A stretch of DNA of 34,848 nt from Sphingomonas sp. (GCF_030145815.1 NZ_JAIXHL010000031.1:1-34848); one strand, 5' to 3'; counted from the first letter of the stretch, positions 1 through 9,226 are shown. A program made the numbers and translations. The notes: generated by a model not told the origin, from the letters alone.

Positions 1-55
1 CCGACCAGGACACGATCAGATCCGGCTGAACATCCCCATCACGCCTCATCGCCAT
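1..55 (-). CDS. possible 5' end of a gene running off the left edge
   Basis: On the minus strand an ATG at 53-55 opens a frame that stays open to the window edge (18 codons, starting MAMRRDGDVQPD). A second in-frame ATG lies two codons later. The upstream Shine-Dalgarno is poor: a GGACGAG lies more than 15 bases away. Eighteen codons are too few to recognise a family, so this may be the start of a real neighbour or a chance open frame. The stretch 56-128 shows nothing else. Confidence 0.25.
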   Translation of the reverse strand, partial: MAMRRDGDVQPDLIVSWS

Positions 56-128
56 CGCTGCAGCCTATCTCGTCCTTCAATACTCTCTCTGAATCAGACG
101 GACCCGACTTCGTCAACGGGCTGTTAAT

Positions 129-265
129 CCTCCCCCGCCAGGGGGAGGTGGCACGCGCAGCGTGACGGAGGGGGAGGAAGCAGGACGGTCGAGAGGGCAT
201 CGCCGACCTCCCCCTCCGTCGTCCCGGAACAAGTCCGGGACGCCACCTCCCCCTGGCGGGGTAGG
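129..265. repeat. large palindromic intergenic repeat element
   Basis: The 137-base element is built from nested inverted repeats. The outer arms (129-152 and 242-265) are C-rich/G-rich complements, mismatched only near the ends. Inner arms are at 165-177 (ACGGAGGGGGAGG) and 207-219 (CCTCCCCCTCCGT). A third small palindrome (GTCCCGGA/TCCGGGAC) occupies 221-228 and 234-241. As RNA it would fold into a long branched hairpin. From memory, similar elements are scattered between genes in sphingomonads and related alphaproteobacteria; copy number cannot be tested here. Short proline/glycine-rich open frames over it are artefacts of the repeat. Confidence 0.7.
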
Positions 266-580
266 ATTGGCTATTTGCTCGCACCGTCGACACTTTTGCG
301 ACACCCGAGAGGAGATTTGTCGCATGCGCGCGTAGCCCGATGGCGCACTGTCACACGACATGTTCGCTTTGCCTGGTTCCGCATCCCGGGGTTCGTCGCC
401 CCGATACCGGCCTGTTTCCGCCAGACCGGCATGTTCGCCACAGCCGAAAACCCGCAGAAATCCGCGCCTCTCCGAGCGAGGCTTTCCTACAATAACCTAT
501 TTGGTTACAATCATGGGATGGGACGTAGAACGAAAGGGGGCGAATTCACACATGACGCATGATTTCGCCCACCTCCAATT
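266..580. other. 315-base stretch without a convincing gene
   Basis: No open frame here has both a plausible ribosome binding site and protein-like composition; the frames present are antisense extensions of the glutamate dehydrogenase gene. The stretch holds a small dyad at 493-507 and, just past the dehydrogenase stop, a hairpin with arms GGGCGAA/TTCGCCC (about 539-545 and 564-570). That hairpin could end the dehydrogenase transcript, but its following U-tract is weak. Confidence 0.5.
493..507. promoter_or_regulatory. small dyad, possible operator
   Basis: TAACC (493-497) and GGTTA (503-507) are perfect inverted arms separated by five A/T bases in an otherwise GC-rich region. AT-rich dyads of this size are typical of MarR- or HxlR-type operators. 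No gene start with a good ribosome binding site follows on either strand, so a function is speculative. Confidence 0.25.
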
Positions 581-3500
581 TCACCGCCCCAACAACACCC
601 GTGCCTGTCCGGCAATCTGCGCCAGCATCGCCGCATTCGGCGCAGGCGCCTTCTTCGCCCGCTCGACCAACGTCACGAACTGCGCGACACGCGCGGCATG
701 TTCGGCCAGCCAGGCATCGACCTCGGCCTTGGGGTCCTTGCTCGTGCCGCGCGCGAGGAACTCCAGCCGCAACTGCTGGAAGTCACGCGCAAGGCCCGCG
801 ATCAACAGCCGCTCCCACGGATCGCCCGCGATAATGCGCGCGGCATTGGCCTGTGCCCAGTCCAGCCCCAGCGCCTGGCCCAGATGCGTGAAGGCATGGG
901 TCAGCTCGGTCTCGCCGATACCGCGCCGCTGGCCCAGATCGGCCAGGCCCACTGCGCCGTCTAGCTCGAAGATACGCACGATCTTCGCGACCAGCTCTGC
1001 CGGTGCGCCGGCCGCCTCCAGCTGGGCGGCGATGCGGCCCGATTGCGCCAGCGCCTCTTCCTTGAGCAAGGTCTTGGCCTGGCGGTCAAGGCTGTCGATG
1101 CCCGGCTTCAGGCGGCCGAGCACCGCCGTAATGTCCTCGCCCGGACGGCACACGCGCAGCAGATCGGCGATCTGCGATCGGGTGGCGACGGCGATCTCGT
1201 CGAGCACCGCAAGCCGCGCGCCCTCGCTCATCGCTGCAGTCTCGATCTCCTCCCACAGGGGCTGCAGGCCGAACAGCCGCTCCGTCACCACGAACATCAT
1301 CGCGATGTCGCGCAGCGATGCGCCTTCTTCCTCGGCCAGCTCGAACGGGTGCAGCACGCCCAGCCGGTTGACGATGCGGTTGGCGAGCTTGGTCGCCACG
1401 ATCTCGCCACGCAGGCGGTGTTCGAGGATCGCGGTCTTGAACGTCTCGCGCATCGCGGGCGGGAAGGCGGCGATCAGGTCGCTCTCCAGCGCCGGGTCGA
1501 GGCCCAGCCCGCCAGTTTCGATCGCATCCTGCAACGCCAGCTTGCTCGTCGCCAGCAGCACCGCGAGTTCGGGCCGGGTCAGCCCCGCGCCGTCCTGTGC
1601 CCGGCGCAGATATTCCTCATTGGTCGCCAGCCCCTCGACCGCGCGGTCCAGCCGGCCGCCGGCCTCGAGGATTTCGGTCAGGCGCACAAAGCTCGGCACC
1701 GCGACCGGGCCGTCATTCTCAAGGAAGGACAGCGCCAGCGTCTGGAGGCGGTTATCCTCCAGCACCAGATGCGCGACATCGTCGGTCATCGACGCCAGCA
1801 GCGTGTTGCGGTCGCCCATCTCCAGGCGACCCTCGATCACCTCGCGGTTGAGCGCGATCTTGATGTTGACCTCATTGTCCGAACAATCGACGCCCGCCGA
1901 ATTGTCGATGAAGTCGGTGTTGATCCGCCCGCCCCGCATCGAAAAGGCGATGCGCGCCGCCTGGGTCACGCCCAGATTGGCGCCCTCGCCGATCGCACGC
2001 GCGCGCAGTTCCTCGGCATTGACGCGCAGGCGATCATTGGCAGGATCGCCGACCTCGATATGTGCCTCCGCGGCGGCCTTCACATAGGTGCCGATACCGC
2101 CGAACCACAGCAGGTCGACCGGTGACTTGAGGATCGCGGAGATGAGCGCATTCGGCTCCATCTCCTCCGCCTCGATGCCCAATGTCGCGCGGACTTCCGG
2201 GGTCAGCTTGATCGATTTTTCCGACCGCGCGAACACGCCGCCGCCGCTGGAGATCAGCGACGGATCATAGTCCGCCCAGCTCGACCGGGGCAGGTTGAAC
2301 ATGCGCTGCCGCTCGGCCCAGCTTGCCGCCGGATCGGGATCGGGGTCGAGGAAGATGTGGCGATGGTCGAACGCCGCGACCAGCTTGATCGCCTTCGACA
2401 GCAGCATGCCGTTGCCGAACACGTCGCCCGACATGTCGCCGCAGCCCGCGACGCGGATCGTGTCGGTCTGGACGTCGGTGCCCATTTCCAGGAAATGGCG
2501 CTGGACGCTGACCCACGCGCCCTTGGCGGTGATGCCCATCGCCTTGTGGTCGTAGCCGACCGAGCCACCGCTGGCGAAGGCGTCACCCAGCCAGAAGCCG
2601 CGCTCGATCGCGATGGCGTTGGCGACGTCGCTGAAGGTCGCGGTACCCTTGTCGGCGGCGACCACGAAATAGGGGTCTTCGCCGTCATGGATCACGACGC
2701 TGTCGGGATGCACTACCGCGCCGCTGACGATATTGTCGGTGATCGAAAGCAGCGAGCGGATGAAGATGCGGTAGCTTTCCTTGCCCTCCTCGAACCACGC
2801 ATCGCGGTCGATGGTGGGGGAGGGGAGCTGCTTGGGATAGAAGCCGCCCTTCGCGCCGGTCGGCACGATCACGGCGTTCTTCACGCGCTGTGCCTTCATC
2901 AGGCCGAGGATTTCGGTGCGGAAATCGTCGCGTCGGTCGGACCAGCGCAGGCCGCCGCGTGCGACCGGACCGGCGCGCAGATGGATGCCTTCGACGCGGG
3001 GGCTGTACACCCAGATCTCGCGCCACGGCAGCGGCGCGGGCAGGTTGGGCACGCGGCTGCTGTCCAGCTTGAACGCCAGCGCTTCGGCGGCGGCGGGGGC
3101 ATAGGCGTTGGTGCGCAGAGTCGCGCGGATCACGCCGGAGATCGCGCGCAGGATTCGGTCGTCGTCGATCGCGCCGACGGCGTCCAGTCCGGCGGCAATC
3201 GCGGCATCGGCGGCGGCGATGGCAGCGGCGCTGTCCTTTGCCCGCGCCGGATCATGCGCGGCCGCGAAGCGGTCGACCAAAGCTGTGGCTACGGCCGGCG
3301 CACGACGCAGTGCCTCGACCACCGTGACCAGGCCGTGGCTGAGGCCGGTCTGACGCAGGTAGCGGAACCATGCGCGCAGCAGCACGACCGATGCGGGGGC
3401 CAGCCCCGCCTCGACGATCAGCCGATTGAACGCGTCATTTTCCGCGCGCATTTCGAGCACGGCGGCAATTGCGCCCTCGACCGTCGCGGTGTCGCCCTTC

Positions 3501-5197
3501 AGCGTCCCGCCACCAGGCAGTTCGACCTCGAAATCATGGATGAAGGCGTCGGCATCGCCGGCCAGCGCGGTCGGCAGCTCCTCGATCACGCGGAACCCGA
3601 AATTCTCGAACACCGGCACCGCGTCGGAAAGCGGCAGCGGTCCGCCGAGGCGATAGAGCTTGATCCGCAGCTTGCCATGATGGTCATAGATGCGGACCGA
3701 GCGCGCCTGGGTATCGCTGAGCCCGGCGATGCGCACGATGTCGCGCGCCGCTTCCTCCGGCGGGTTGCCGTTGCGATAGCCGAATGGGAAGGCGGGGGCG
3801 TAGCGCAGCGCCAGCCGCGCCGCGCGCGACGGCGTTGCGCCATCGTCGCGCAGGGCGACTTCGACCGCGGGCAGCCAACCGCGCACCATCCGCTCCAGCT
3901 CAAGGTCGAGCGCCGCGGCATCGGGCATCCGCCCCTCACCACGCAGGTCGAGCGTATAGCGCAGCAGCGCCACCGGCCCATCCTCCAGCGCGATCGACCA
4001 GCTGAGCAGCGAGGCATGCGCCGCGCGGGTCAGCATCTCGCCAATCGCGACGCGGCGGCCGGTCGACACCTCGTCGCGCGGCAGCCACACAAAGGCAAAG
4101 AGATGGCGGCCCAGCGCACTGCGGATCATCACCAGCTTCGGGCGCGGGCGATCGGTCACCGACATGGCGGTCAGCGCGATCTGCTCCAGCGCCTCGGCCG
4201 GGAAGGCGGTGGTCAGGTCGTGCGGCAGGCCGGTCAGGGCATGCGCCAGCGCCTTGCCAGTATGGCCGCGCGGGTCGAACCCGAACTTGCTCTCAAGGCT
4301 GGCGATGCGCGCGCGCAGCATCGGCACCTCGTCCGGCGTGGAATGCAGCGCGGCGCTGGTCCACAGGCCGGCATGGATCGACAGGCCGGTCACCTTGGGA
4401 CCATCGCGCAACGGTACCAGCACCAGGTCGAGCGGCGCGCGGCGGTGCACGGTCGAGATGAAATTGGACTTGAGCAGCAGCGGCGGCTGACCGCCCTGTT
4501 CGAACCATTTGATCGCCGCCTGCCGCGAGGTTTCGGCGAGCAACGGCGTGTCGAGCTCCATGCGGCAAATGCCCGCGGCATCGGTCACGGTCCCATCGCG
4601 ATGCCAGTTCTCATGGCCAACCAGCGTCATGCTGCCCCCCTGGAACCAGCGCAGCAGCGCGGCACCCTCGGCATCGGCGATCTTGTTCGCGTCGTCGCTC
4701 ATCGCGCGGCGCAGCTCGGTCCAGTCGGTCACGGCGGCGCGGACATGGCCCAGATTGCGCTCGAGATCGCGGACCAGGCCGGTGCGGTCGCGCGCATCGG
4801 CACGCTCAAGCTCCAGATAGACCATCGATTCGCGCGATCCACCGCTGCCGATGCCGGCCAGCGTGCCATCGCCGGCGCGCTCGACCGCGACGACCGGGTG
4901 AATGATGCGCCGGATCGCGATGTCGTGCGCCGCGATCGTCGCGGCAATCGAATCGACCAGGAACGGCATGTCGTCATTGACCACCGCCAGCCGCATCGCG
5001 CGGCTGTCTTCACCCAGCCCGGTTTCGAGCGCGATCCCCGGCGTACCGGGCGCGCGCGTCGCCGCGGCCTCCGCCACGAACCTTGCGGCCGCGGCGCGGG
5101 CGGTGTCATCGAACCCCTCCAGCTCCCCCGGCAGGGCCCCATCGGTGAGGCGCGCATTCACGGCCTCGGCGAGCGACTTGATCGGCGTCTTGCTCAT
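581..5197 (-). CDS. NAD-dependent glutamate dehydrogenase, large (about 180-kDa) type
   Basis: At 1,538 residues this matches the large NAD-specific glutamate dehydrogenase family (called gdhB in Pseudomonas and gdhZ in Caulobacter). The enzyme oxidatively deaminates L-glutamate to 2-oxoglutarate and ammonia in the cytoplasm, feeding the TCA cycle. Roughly the first 700 residues are the regulatory ACT-like region. The catalytic region follows: around residues 745-785 it has GGLRWSDRRDDFRTE and KNAVIVPTGAKGG (glutamate-binding lysine region), and around 915-955 a nucleotide-binding segment with CGDMSGDVFGNGML. A helical C-terminal region continues to the stop. The ATG at 5195-5197 has only a weak ribosome binding site, but the MSKTPIKSLAEAVNARL start is family-like. 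Several very long plus-strand open frames overlap it; they are shadows caused by high GC at third positions. Confidence 0.97.
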   Translation of the reverse strand: MSKTPIKSLAEAVNARLTDGALPGELEGFDDTARAAAARFVAEAAATRAPGTPGIALETGLGEDSRAMRLAVVNDDMPFLVDSIAATIAAHDIAIRRIIHPVVAVERAGDGTLAGIGSGGSRESMVYLELERADARDRTGLVRDLERNLGHVRAAVTDWTELRRAMSDDANKIADAEGAALLRWFQGGSMTLVGHENWHRDGTVTDAAGICRMELDTPLLAETSRQAAIKWFEQGGQPPLLLKSNFISTVHRRAPLDLVLVPLRDGPKVTGLSIHAGLWTSAALHSTPDEVPMLRARIASLESKFGFDPRGHTGKALAHALTGLPHDLTTAFPAEALEQIALTAMSVTDRPRPKLVMIRSALGRHLFAFVWLPRDEVSTGRRVAIGEMLTRAAHASLLSWSIALEDGPVALLRYTLDLRGEGRMPDAAALDLELERMVRGWLPAVEVALRDDGATPSRAARLALRYAPAFPFGYRNGNPPEEAARDIVRIAGLSDTQARSVRIYDHHGKLRIKLYRLGGPLPLSDAVPVFENFGFRVIEELPTALAGDADAFIHDFEVELPGGGTLKGDTATVEGAIAAVLEMRAENDAFNRLIVEAGLAPASVVLLRAWFRYLRQTGLSHGLVTVVEALRRAPAVATALVDRFAAAHDPARAKDSAAAIAAADAAIAAGLDAVGAIDDDRILRAISGVIRATLRTNAYAPAAAEALAFKLDSSRVPNLPAPLPWREIWVYSPRVEGIHLRAGPVARGGLRWSDRRDDFRTEILGLMKAQRVKNAVIVPTGAKGGFYPKQLPSPTIDRDAWFEEGKESYRIFIRSLLSITDNIVSGAVVHPDSVVIHDGEDPYFVVAADKGTATFSDVANAIAIERGFWLGDAFASGGSVGYDHKAMGITAKGAWVSVQRHFLEMGTDVQTDTIRVAGCGDMSGDVFGNGMLLSKAIKLVAAFDHRHIFLDPDPDPAASWAERQRMFNLPRSSWADYDPSLISSGGGVFARSEKSIKLTPEVRATLGIEAEEMEPNALISAILKSPVDLLWFGGIGTYVKAAAEAHIEVGDPANDRLRVNAEELRARAIGEGANLGVTQAARIAFSMRGGRINTDFIDNSAGVDCSDNEVNIKIALNREVIEGRLEMGDRNTLLASMTDDVAHLVLEDNRLQTLALSFLENDGPVAVPSFVRLTEILEAGGRLDRAVEGLATNEEYLRRAQDGAGLTRPELAVLLATSKLALQDAIETGGLGLDPALESDLIAAFPPAMRETFKTAILEHRLRGEIVATKLANRIVNRLGVLHPFELAEEEGASLRDIAMMFVVTERLFGLQPLWEEIETAAMSEGARLAVLDEIAVATRSQIADLLRVCRPGEDITAVLGRLKPGIDSLDRQAKTLLKEEALAQSGRIAAQLEAAGAPAELVAKIVRIFELDGAVGLADLGQRRGIGETELTHAFTHLGQALGLDWAQANAARIIAGDPWERLLIAGLARDFQQLRLEFLARGTSKDPKAEVDAWLAEHAARVAQFVTLVERAKKAPAPNAAMLAQIAGQARVLLGR

Positions 5198-5296
5198 GAT
5201 GTGGCGCTATGCGCCCGCAGCGCGCGCGGCTCAAGGCTTGCTGCACTGCACAGTAACATTTGAGACTAAATTGCCCGGATCGTGCGATCGGAGCAC

Positions 5297-5339
5297 AAAA
5301 AAATGCGCGCGAACCGATGTTTTCGACCAGTTCGCGCGC
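5297..5339 (-). terminator. rho-independent terminator of the PAS-protein gene
   Basis: On the minus strand a hairpin with ten-base arms (GCGCGCGAAC at 5305-5314 and its complement at 5330-5339) is followed by A and seven T residues (plus-strand A run 5297-5303). It lies 34 bases after the stop of the PAS-protein gene and before the glutamate dehydrogenase start, so it separates the two co-directional genes into independent units. Confidence 0.9.
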
Positions 5340-5373
5340 AGCTTGGGAGAAGGCTTCGGGAAGGATCAGTGGG

Positions 5374-6666
5374 TCATGCGGCGGCCTTGCGCAGCGCGCG
5401 GTTGGCGAGCGCGGCGTCGTCATCGATCCGCGCGACGATGTCGAGTGCGCCATCGGCGCCCGCCCGGGCGAGCAGCAGCACGAATTCCTGCGCGCCCGCG
5501 TCCATCTGGACATGCGCCAGCGCCGGGCGCGCGCGCAATTCGGCGCGAACCTGATCGAACAGATCGGGCTGCGGCGCGGGCTTGCGCAGCGCGCGCTCGG
5601 CCTTGACGATGCCCTTGATGCCGCCCTCGGTCGCGCCGATGAACGCATCGAGCCCGCCCTCGGCGATGTCGTGGCGGCGCGCATGGCTCATCACCGCGGC
5701 GAATTCGGTCAGGCGGGTCTTGTCGTAATCGGCGCCGAAAACAAGCTTTGCCGCAGCGGTCATCGGTGCGCGTGCCTGCACCGCGATCCCGGCATCGGCC
5801 AGCAATTCGGCATAGTCCTCGGCATCGATCTCCGAGGCGCGGGCGAAATCATAGGCCCGCGACAGAGCGCGGTAGAGCGAGGAGCGGCTGCGCGTATCGG
5901 CGGCGCGGGCGGCGGCGGCGCTTTCGCGCGCGATCAGCAGCCGGTCCGCGAGCGTATCGGCAGCCGGAAGCGCAACCGTGTCGAGCACGGGTTCCGCCTC
6001 GGCTTCTACTTCGACGCTCTCGCCAAAACCCGAGCTCGGCCCGTCGGCCCAGACCGGCGCGGCGGTGACCGGGGCAGGGGCGGTCCGGCGGGCTTCCTCG
6101 ACCTCGCGCTCCAGCTTTGCTTGGGTTTCGGCGTCGACCAGCTCTTTCCAGTTAATCACGCCATAAATGAAATCGATCGTGTCCGCGTCGGACGAGAAGG
6201 GCATCAGGATGCCGCGATACAGCGTGTTGTGCCCGCGCTGGCCGACAAACTCGGCCTCGAACCCGATTGGGGCGCGGTTGGCGATGATCTGCAGATAATG
6301 GTCGGTCAGGCGCGAGAGCAGCGACCGGCTGGGCACTTCACCGACATGGGTGATGTCGCTGGTGACGCCGCATTCCTCGCGCAGCGACCCGCCAAGATAG
6401 CGAATCGCCGGATTCTCGATCCCCTTGCTGAAATCGAGCAGCACGCTGTGCGGGCCGAAATCGGCGATATTGCCGGGATTGAGGTCTTCGATCGACGGAT
6501 AGGGGCGCCCGTGCAGCAGCGACACCCAGTGATTATAGGCGCGCACATGCATGCGGCGCTCATCGGTGCCGATCGATAGCCGATGCGCGCCAGGCCCCGA
6601 ATCGCTGACGCCAGTGTCGTCATGATCGGTGTCGGGACGATCATCGAGTCCGCGGGCGGTGTCCAT
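5374..6666 (-). CDS. PAS-domain protein of the alphaproteobacterial PAS_5 type
   Basis: This 430-residue cytoplasmic protein has an N-terminal PAS-like sensory domain (about residues 25-180). It contains features of the alphaproteobacterial family, such as YWhat-type segments HNHWVSLL-like (YNHWVSLLHGRPYPSIEDL), the PHSVLLDF strand and the FIYGVINWKE end. A low-complexity Ala/Pro/Glu linker follows, then a helical C-terminal half that I do not recognise. No kinase, HTH or cyclase domain is visible, so it may be a PAS sensor acting through a partner. The frame is open further upstream, but the ATG at 6664-6666 has GGAG seven bases ahead, better than the ATG at 6670-6672 which is too close. It ends 34 bases before a strong terminator. 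Confidence 0.8.
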   Translation of the reverse strand: MDTARGLDDRPDTDHDDTGVSDSGPGAHRLSIGTDERRMHVRAYNHWVSLLHGRPYPSIEDLNPGNIADFGPHSVLLDFSKGIENPAIRYLGGSLREECGVTSDITHVGEVPSRSLLSRLTDHYLQIIANRAPIGFEAEFVGQRGHNTLYRGILMPFSSDADTIDFIYGVINWKELVDAETQAKLEREVEEARRTAPAPVTAAPVWADGPSSGFGESVEVEAEAEPVLDTVALPAADTLADRLLIARESAAAARAADTRSRSSLYRALSRAYDFARASEIDAEDYAELLADAGIAVQARAPMTAAAKLVFGADYDKTRLTEFAAVMSHARRHDIAEGGLDAFIGATEGGIKGIVKAERALRKPAPQPDLFDQVRAELRARPALAHVQMDAGAQEFVLLLARAGADGALDIVARIDDDAALANRALRKAAA

Positions 6667-6847
6667 GCGCATGCTCCACAAAGGGCAACGGGCCCTTCTC
6701 CGGAATGACATTGCGCCGGATGTGGTAAACACTGCGTAAAGGCGCCCAATCGGCAAATCCCGCGCCGGCAACGCTTCGGCAACGCTTGTCAGCTAGGAAC
6801 AAGGCTGTTAAGCGCCGCCACCTTCCCCGGCGGCACACGCCGGGTAT

Positions 6848-6923
6848 GCCGCTTTAGCTCAGTTGGTAGAGCATCGCATTCGTAATGCGGGGGTCACAGG
6901 TTCGAGTCCTGTAAGCGGCACCA
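6848..6923 (+). tRNA. tRNA-Thr (anticodon CGT)
   Basis: A full cloverleaf can be drawn: acceptor arms GCCGCTT (6848-6854) and AAGCGGC (6913-6919), D-arm GCTC...GAGC, anticodon stem TCGCA/TGCGG with loop TTCGTAA, the T-loop GGTTCGAGTCC, discriminator A and an encoded CCA (6921-6923). The anticodon CGT reads the threonine codon ACG. The 3' end overlaps the last codons of the recombinase remnant on the other strand, as expected if this gene served as an attachment site. Confidence 0.97.
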
Positions 6924-8156
6924 TTCCCGATCAAGCGAGGGCACCATGGGTGCTTGCTGATCAGGACTTCCGTTGGCAGCGATTTCGAGTGGCCGCATGG
7001 GGCCGCTTATCGTGATGACATCAGGCGCAACGAGAACGTTGGCGATGAATCTTCGCGCATAGTCCTGTCGCAAGGTAGGATCGTCGGAGCGTAGCTTGGT
7101 TAGGATGACCTCGCCCAGGCGGTCGATCGCATCAGAGGTGACTCGCTGGTCGGCAGCGGACAGCTGCCTCTCAACCAGCAGGATTTCCTGTTCGAGATCG
7201 GCGCGACGGGTGCGCTGGGCGGCTAGTCGCGCGGTGAAGTCTGCATCGCGCGCGGATACGACACCTTGCTCGATAAAATCGAACATGTTCTGGATCGCGC
7301 CGTCGACGCGGGGGCGCTCGGTCCGTAGCGCTTTCAGATGAGCTTGACGCTCGCGCACCGCGGCTGAGCCATCATCCAGCAGGTTGGCAAGGAGCTCACG
7401 CAGCCGTGCCGGATGGAACAGCCGTTCGGCTATCGCATCGATGACGATTGCTTCCAGCTTTTGGTTGCGGATGCTGGTGCCTTGGCAAGCAGTCTCGCCG
7501 CGTCGCAGATTTCGGGAGCAGCGGTAACGCCCCGCCTTTCCCAGTCCCGATCGTCAGCGCGTTCCCGCATTTCGGATGGCCGCATTTGGCGATACCGGCG
7601 AGCATCGATGGCCCTGATACGAACGTTGGGGGGTGATGTGGCGAGCATTGCGCGCGATACCCGCTTGCACTTCGAGCTACTCGGTCTCGGGAATAATCGT
7701 TGGGACGGTGATGACCTGCCATTCTGCTTCAGGTCGCTTGACGCCGTTGCGGACGTCATGAACCCCGTAAAAGTGCTTTCCGCGATAGGTCGAACGCTGG
7801 AGAATATCCTTGACGTTTGAGACGTGCCATTTGCGTCCACGCAGGGTCGCTCGGCTTGCGTTCAAGTGGCAGACGATCTTCTTGTAGCCCATCGGGCCCT
7901 GGCCTACTCCGATCCGCTTCATGCGAAAGATTTGCTGCACTTGGAGTGCCTCGGAGGGGGCGATCACCAGCCGCTTCTTAGCCTTCGGTCCCCGCATCTC
8001 GACGATTTCGGTGGTGTAGCCAAACGGCGGGACGGCGCCGTTCCAATATCCTGACTTGGCATTGCGCCGCATTGTGTCGAGTGTGAACTTTGCCGTCTGA
8101 CGCGACTGATATTCATCGAAATTGGACAGGACGTTGCGGATCAGATCGTCCGAGAA
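6894..8156 (-). pseudogene. decayed large serine recombinase (integrase) remnant
   Basis: Read in pieces on the minus strand, this is the recombinase domain, zinc ribbon and coiled-coil C-terminus of a large serine recombinase. The first segment (8156 down to 7680) includes NVLSNFDEYQSRQTAK and NGAVPPFGY, then HVSNVKDILQRSTYRGKHFY. A TAG stop follows at 7677-7679, a frameshift near the G6 run at 7628-7633, then the zinc-ribbon part (GPSMLAGIAKCGHPKCGNAL). A second shift near the C run at 7530-7533 restores the original frame for the coiled-coil C-terminus down to 6894. The N-terminal resolvase catalytic domain with its nucleophilic serine is absent; the frame closes at TAA 8157-8159. The last codons read into the tRNA-Thr 3' end. 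It cannot encode an active enzyme. Confidence 0.88.
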
Positions 8157-8159
8157 TTA

Positions 8160-8351
8160 GCATGGCCTCACGGCGTTGCGAACCGGCGAGAATCTCGATC
8201 TTACCGTTTGCGCCGCGCTCCCCGAGCGGGGGCGGGAAGCCGCCCGCACGCGGTATTCGGGCGGTGAATAGCAATGTCCTTGAAATTTGATTGGTCGAGC
8301 ATTCAGCAACGGCGGAGGGATCGGTCCAACTAACGAGAGAGGTGCGCAGCG
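8160..8351. other. intergenic remnant and leader of the first SDR gene
   Basis: About 190 bases between the recombinase remnant and the SDR. On the minus strand a short open frame ends in GANGKIEILAGSQRREAM, which looks protein-like but which I cannot assign; it may be a further scrap of the mobile element. The region has a GC-rich run near 8220-8260. A purine-rich GAGAGAGG at 8334-8341 could be the ribosome binding site for the SDR. Confidence 0.4.
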
Positions 8352-9116
8352 ATGGCCGGGCGATTGCATGGCAAGGTGGCGATTGTCACTGGAGCAGCCA
8401 ACGGGATAGGCGAAGGGATCGCACGGATTTTCGCCCAAAGCGGGGCGAAGGTTGTCGGGTGCGACATCGACCGGGGTGCTGTGGAAGCGGCGGCGAAACG
8501 GGCGATCTCCGATGGTGCCGAGTGGGAGCCAGCCACCGCCGACCTTGCCGATGAAGTGGCAACATCGAACCTCATGGACAACGTGGCCTCCCACCATGGA
8601 CGGATAGACATACTCGTGAATGCCGCCGCCGTTGCGGCGTTCCGCTGGATCGAGGAAATGTCGCTCGCCGACTGGCGGTTCACGCTCTCGGGTGAACTCG
8701 ATACAGTGTTTGTGGCGACGCGTGCTGCATGGCCCCACCTTAAGGTAAGCGGTCGGGCAGCGATCATCAACTTCGCGTCGGTCAATGCTTATCATGCGCT
8801 CGAAGGATCGCCGGCGCTTGCCCATTGCGCGGGGAAGGGTGGTGTTCTGGGGATGACGCGGCAACTTGCAATGGAGGGGGCGCCTCACGGGATTCGTGCC
8901 AATTCCATTTCGCCGGGCTTCATTCTGACTGCCGCGACGCGGGCTCATATCGAAAGCGAACCTGCGATCGAGGCGAAGGTGATGGCGAAGAACATGGTCA
9001 AGCGTCTGGGTACGCCCGACGATATCGCCTGGTGTGCCACCTGGCTCGCATCGGATGAAGCGGGTTACGTGACCGGTGCCGACATCTCGGTCGATGCGGG
9101 CGCGACGGCTTGGTAG
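8352..9116 (+). CDS. short-chain dehydrogenase/reductase with His in place of the catalytic Tyr
   Basis: This 254-residue classical-length SDR is probably an NAD(H)-dependent alcohol dehydrogenase or ketoreductase. The Rossmann motif TGAANGIG is at residues 13-20, the acidic D-I-D after beta-2 near residue 38, and NAAAVA (equivalent of NNAG) near residue 90. The motif normally reading YxxxK is HCAGK at 158-162: the tyrosine position is histidine (CAT at 8823-8825), while Lys162 and an upstream Ser143 are kept. The C-terminal VTGADISVDAGATAW end is typical. I recall other SDRs of this sort with AHxAxKGG, so it may mark a subfamily rather than a mutation. It is the first gene of the accessory cluster and is followed by 110 bases before the exported hotdog protein. 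Confidence 0.9.
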   Translation: MAGRLHGKVAIVTGAANGIGEGIARIFAQSGAKVVGCDIDRGAVEAAAKRAISDGAEWEPATADLADEVATSNLMDNVASHHGRIDILVNAAAVAAFRWIEEMSLADWRFTLSGELDTVFVATRAAWPHLKVSGRAAIINFASVNAYHALEGSPALAHCAGKGGVLGMTRQLAMEGAPHGIRANSISPGFILTAATRAHIESEPAIEAKVMAKNMVKRLGTPDDIAWCATWLASDEAGYVTGADISVDAGATAW

Positions 9117-9226
9117 CCACGCGGTCAATATCCGCCGTTTCGATGGCTGGCCTCCAGCGCAATGGTTTGTCGGTCGACGATCGGAATGCGACCACGCAAG
9201 TATAAACAAAGCAGTGGAGAGGGAAG

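Noticed and set aside
360..5263. Very long plus-strand open frames (up to 968 codons) opposite the glutamate dehydrogenase gene
   Set aside because: The minus-strand product is a clear full-length family member. The plus frames are rich in Arg, Ala and His without domains, as expected from high GC at third codon positions.
7396..7840. Open frames of 108 and 136 codons inside the recombinase remnant taken as separate genes
   Set aside because: The 108-codon frame holds the zinc-ribbon part of the same recombinase after a frameshift; the 136-codon one is an out-of-frame reading of it.
8157..9209. 350-codon minus-strand open frame across the first SDR gene
   Set aside because: Composition is shadow-like and the plus-strand SDR is unambiguous.
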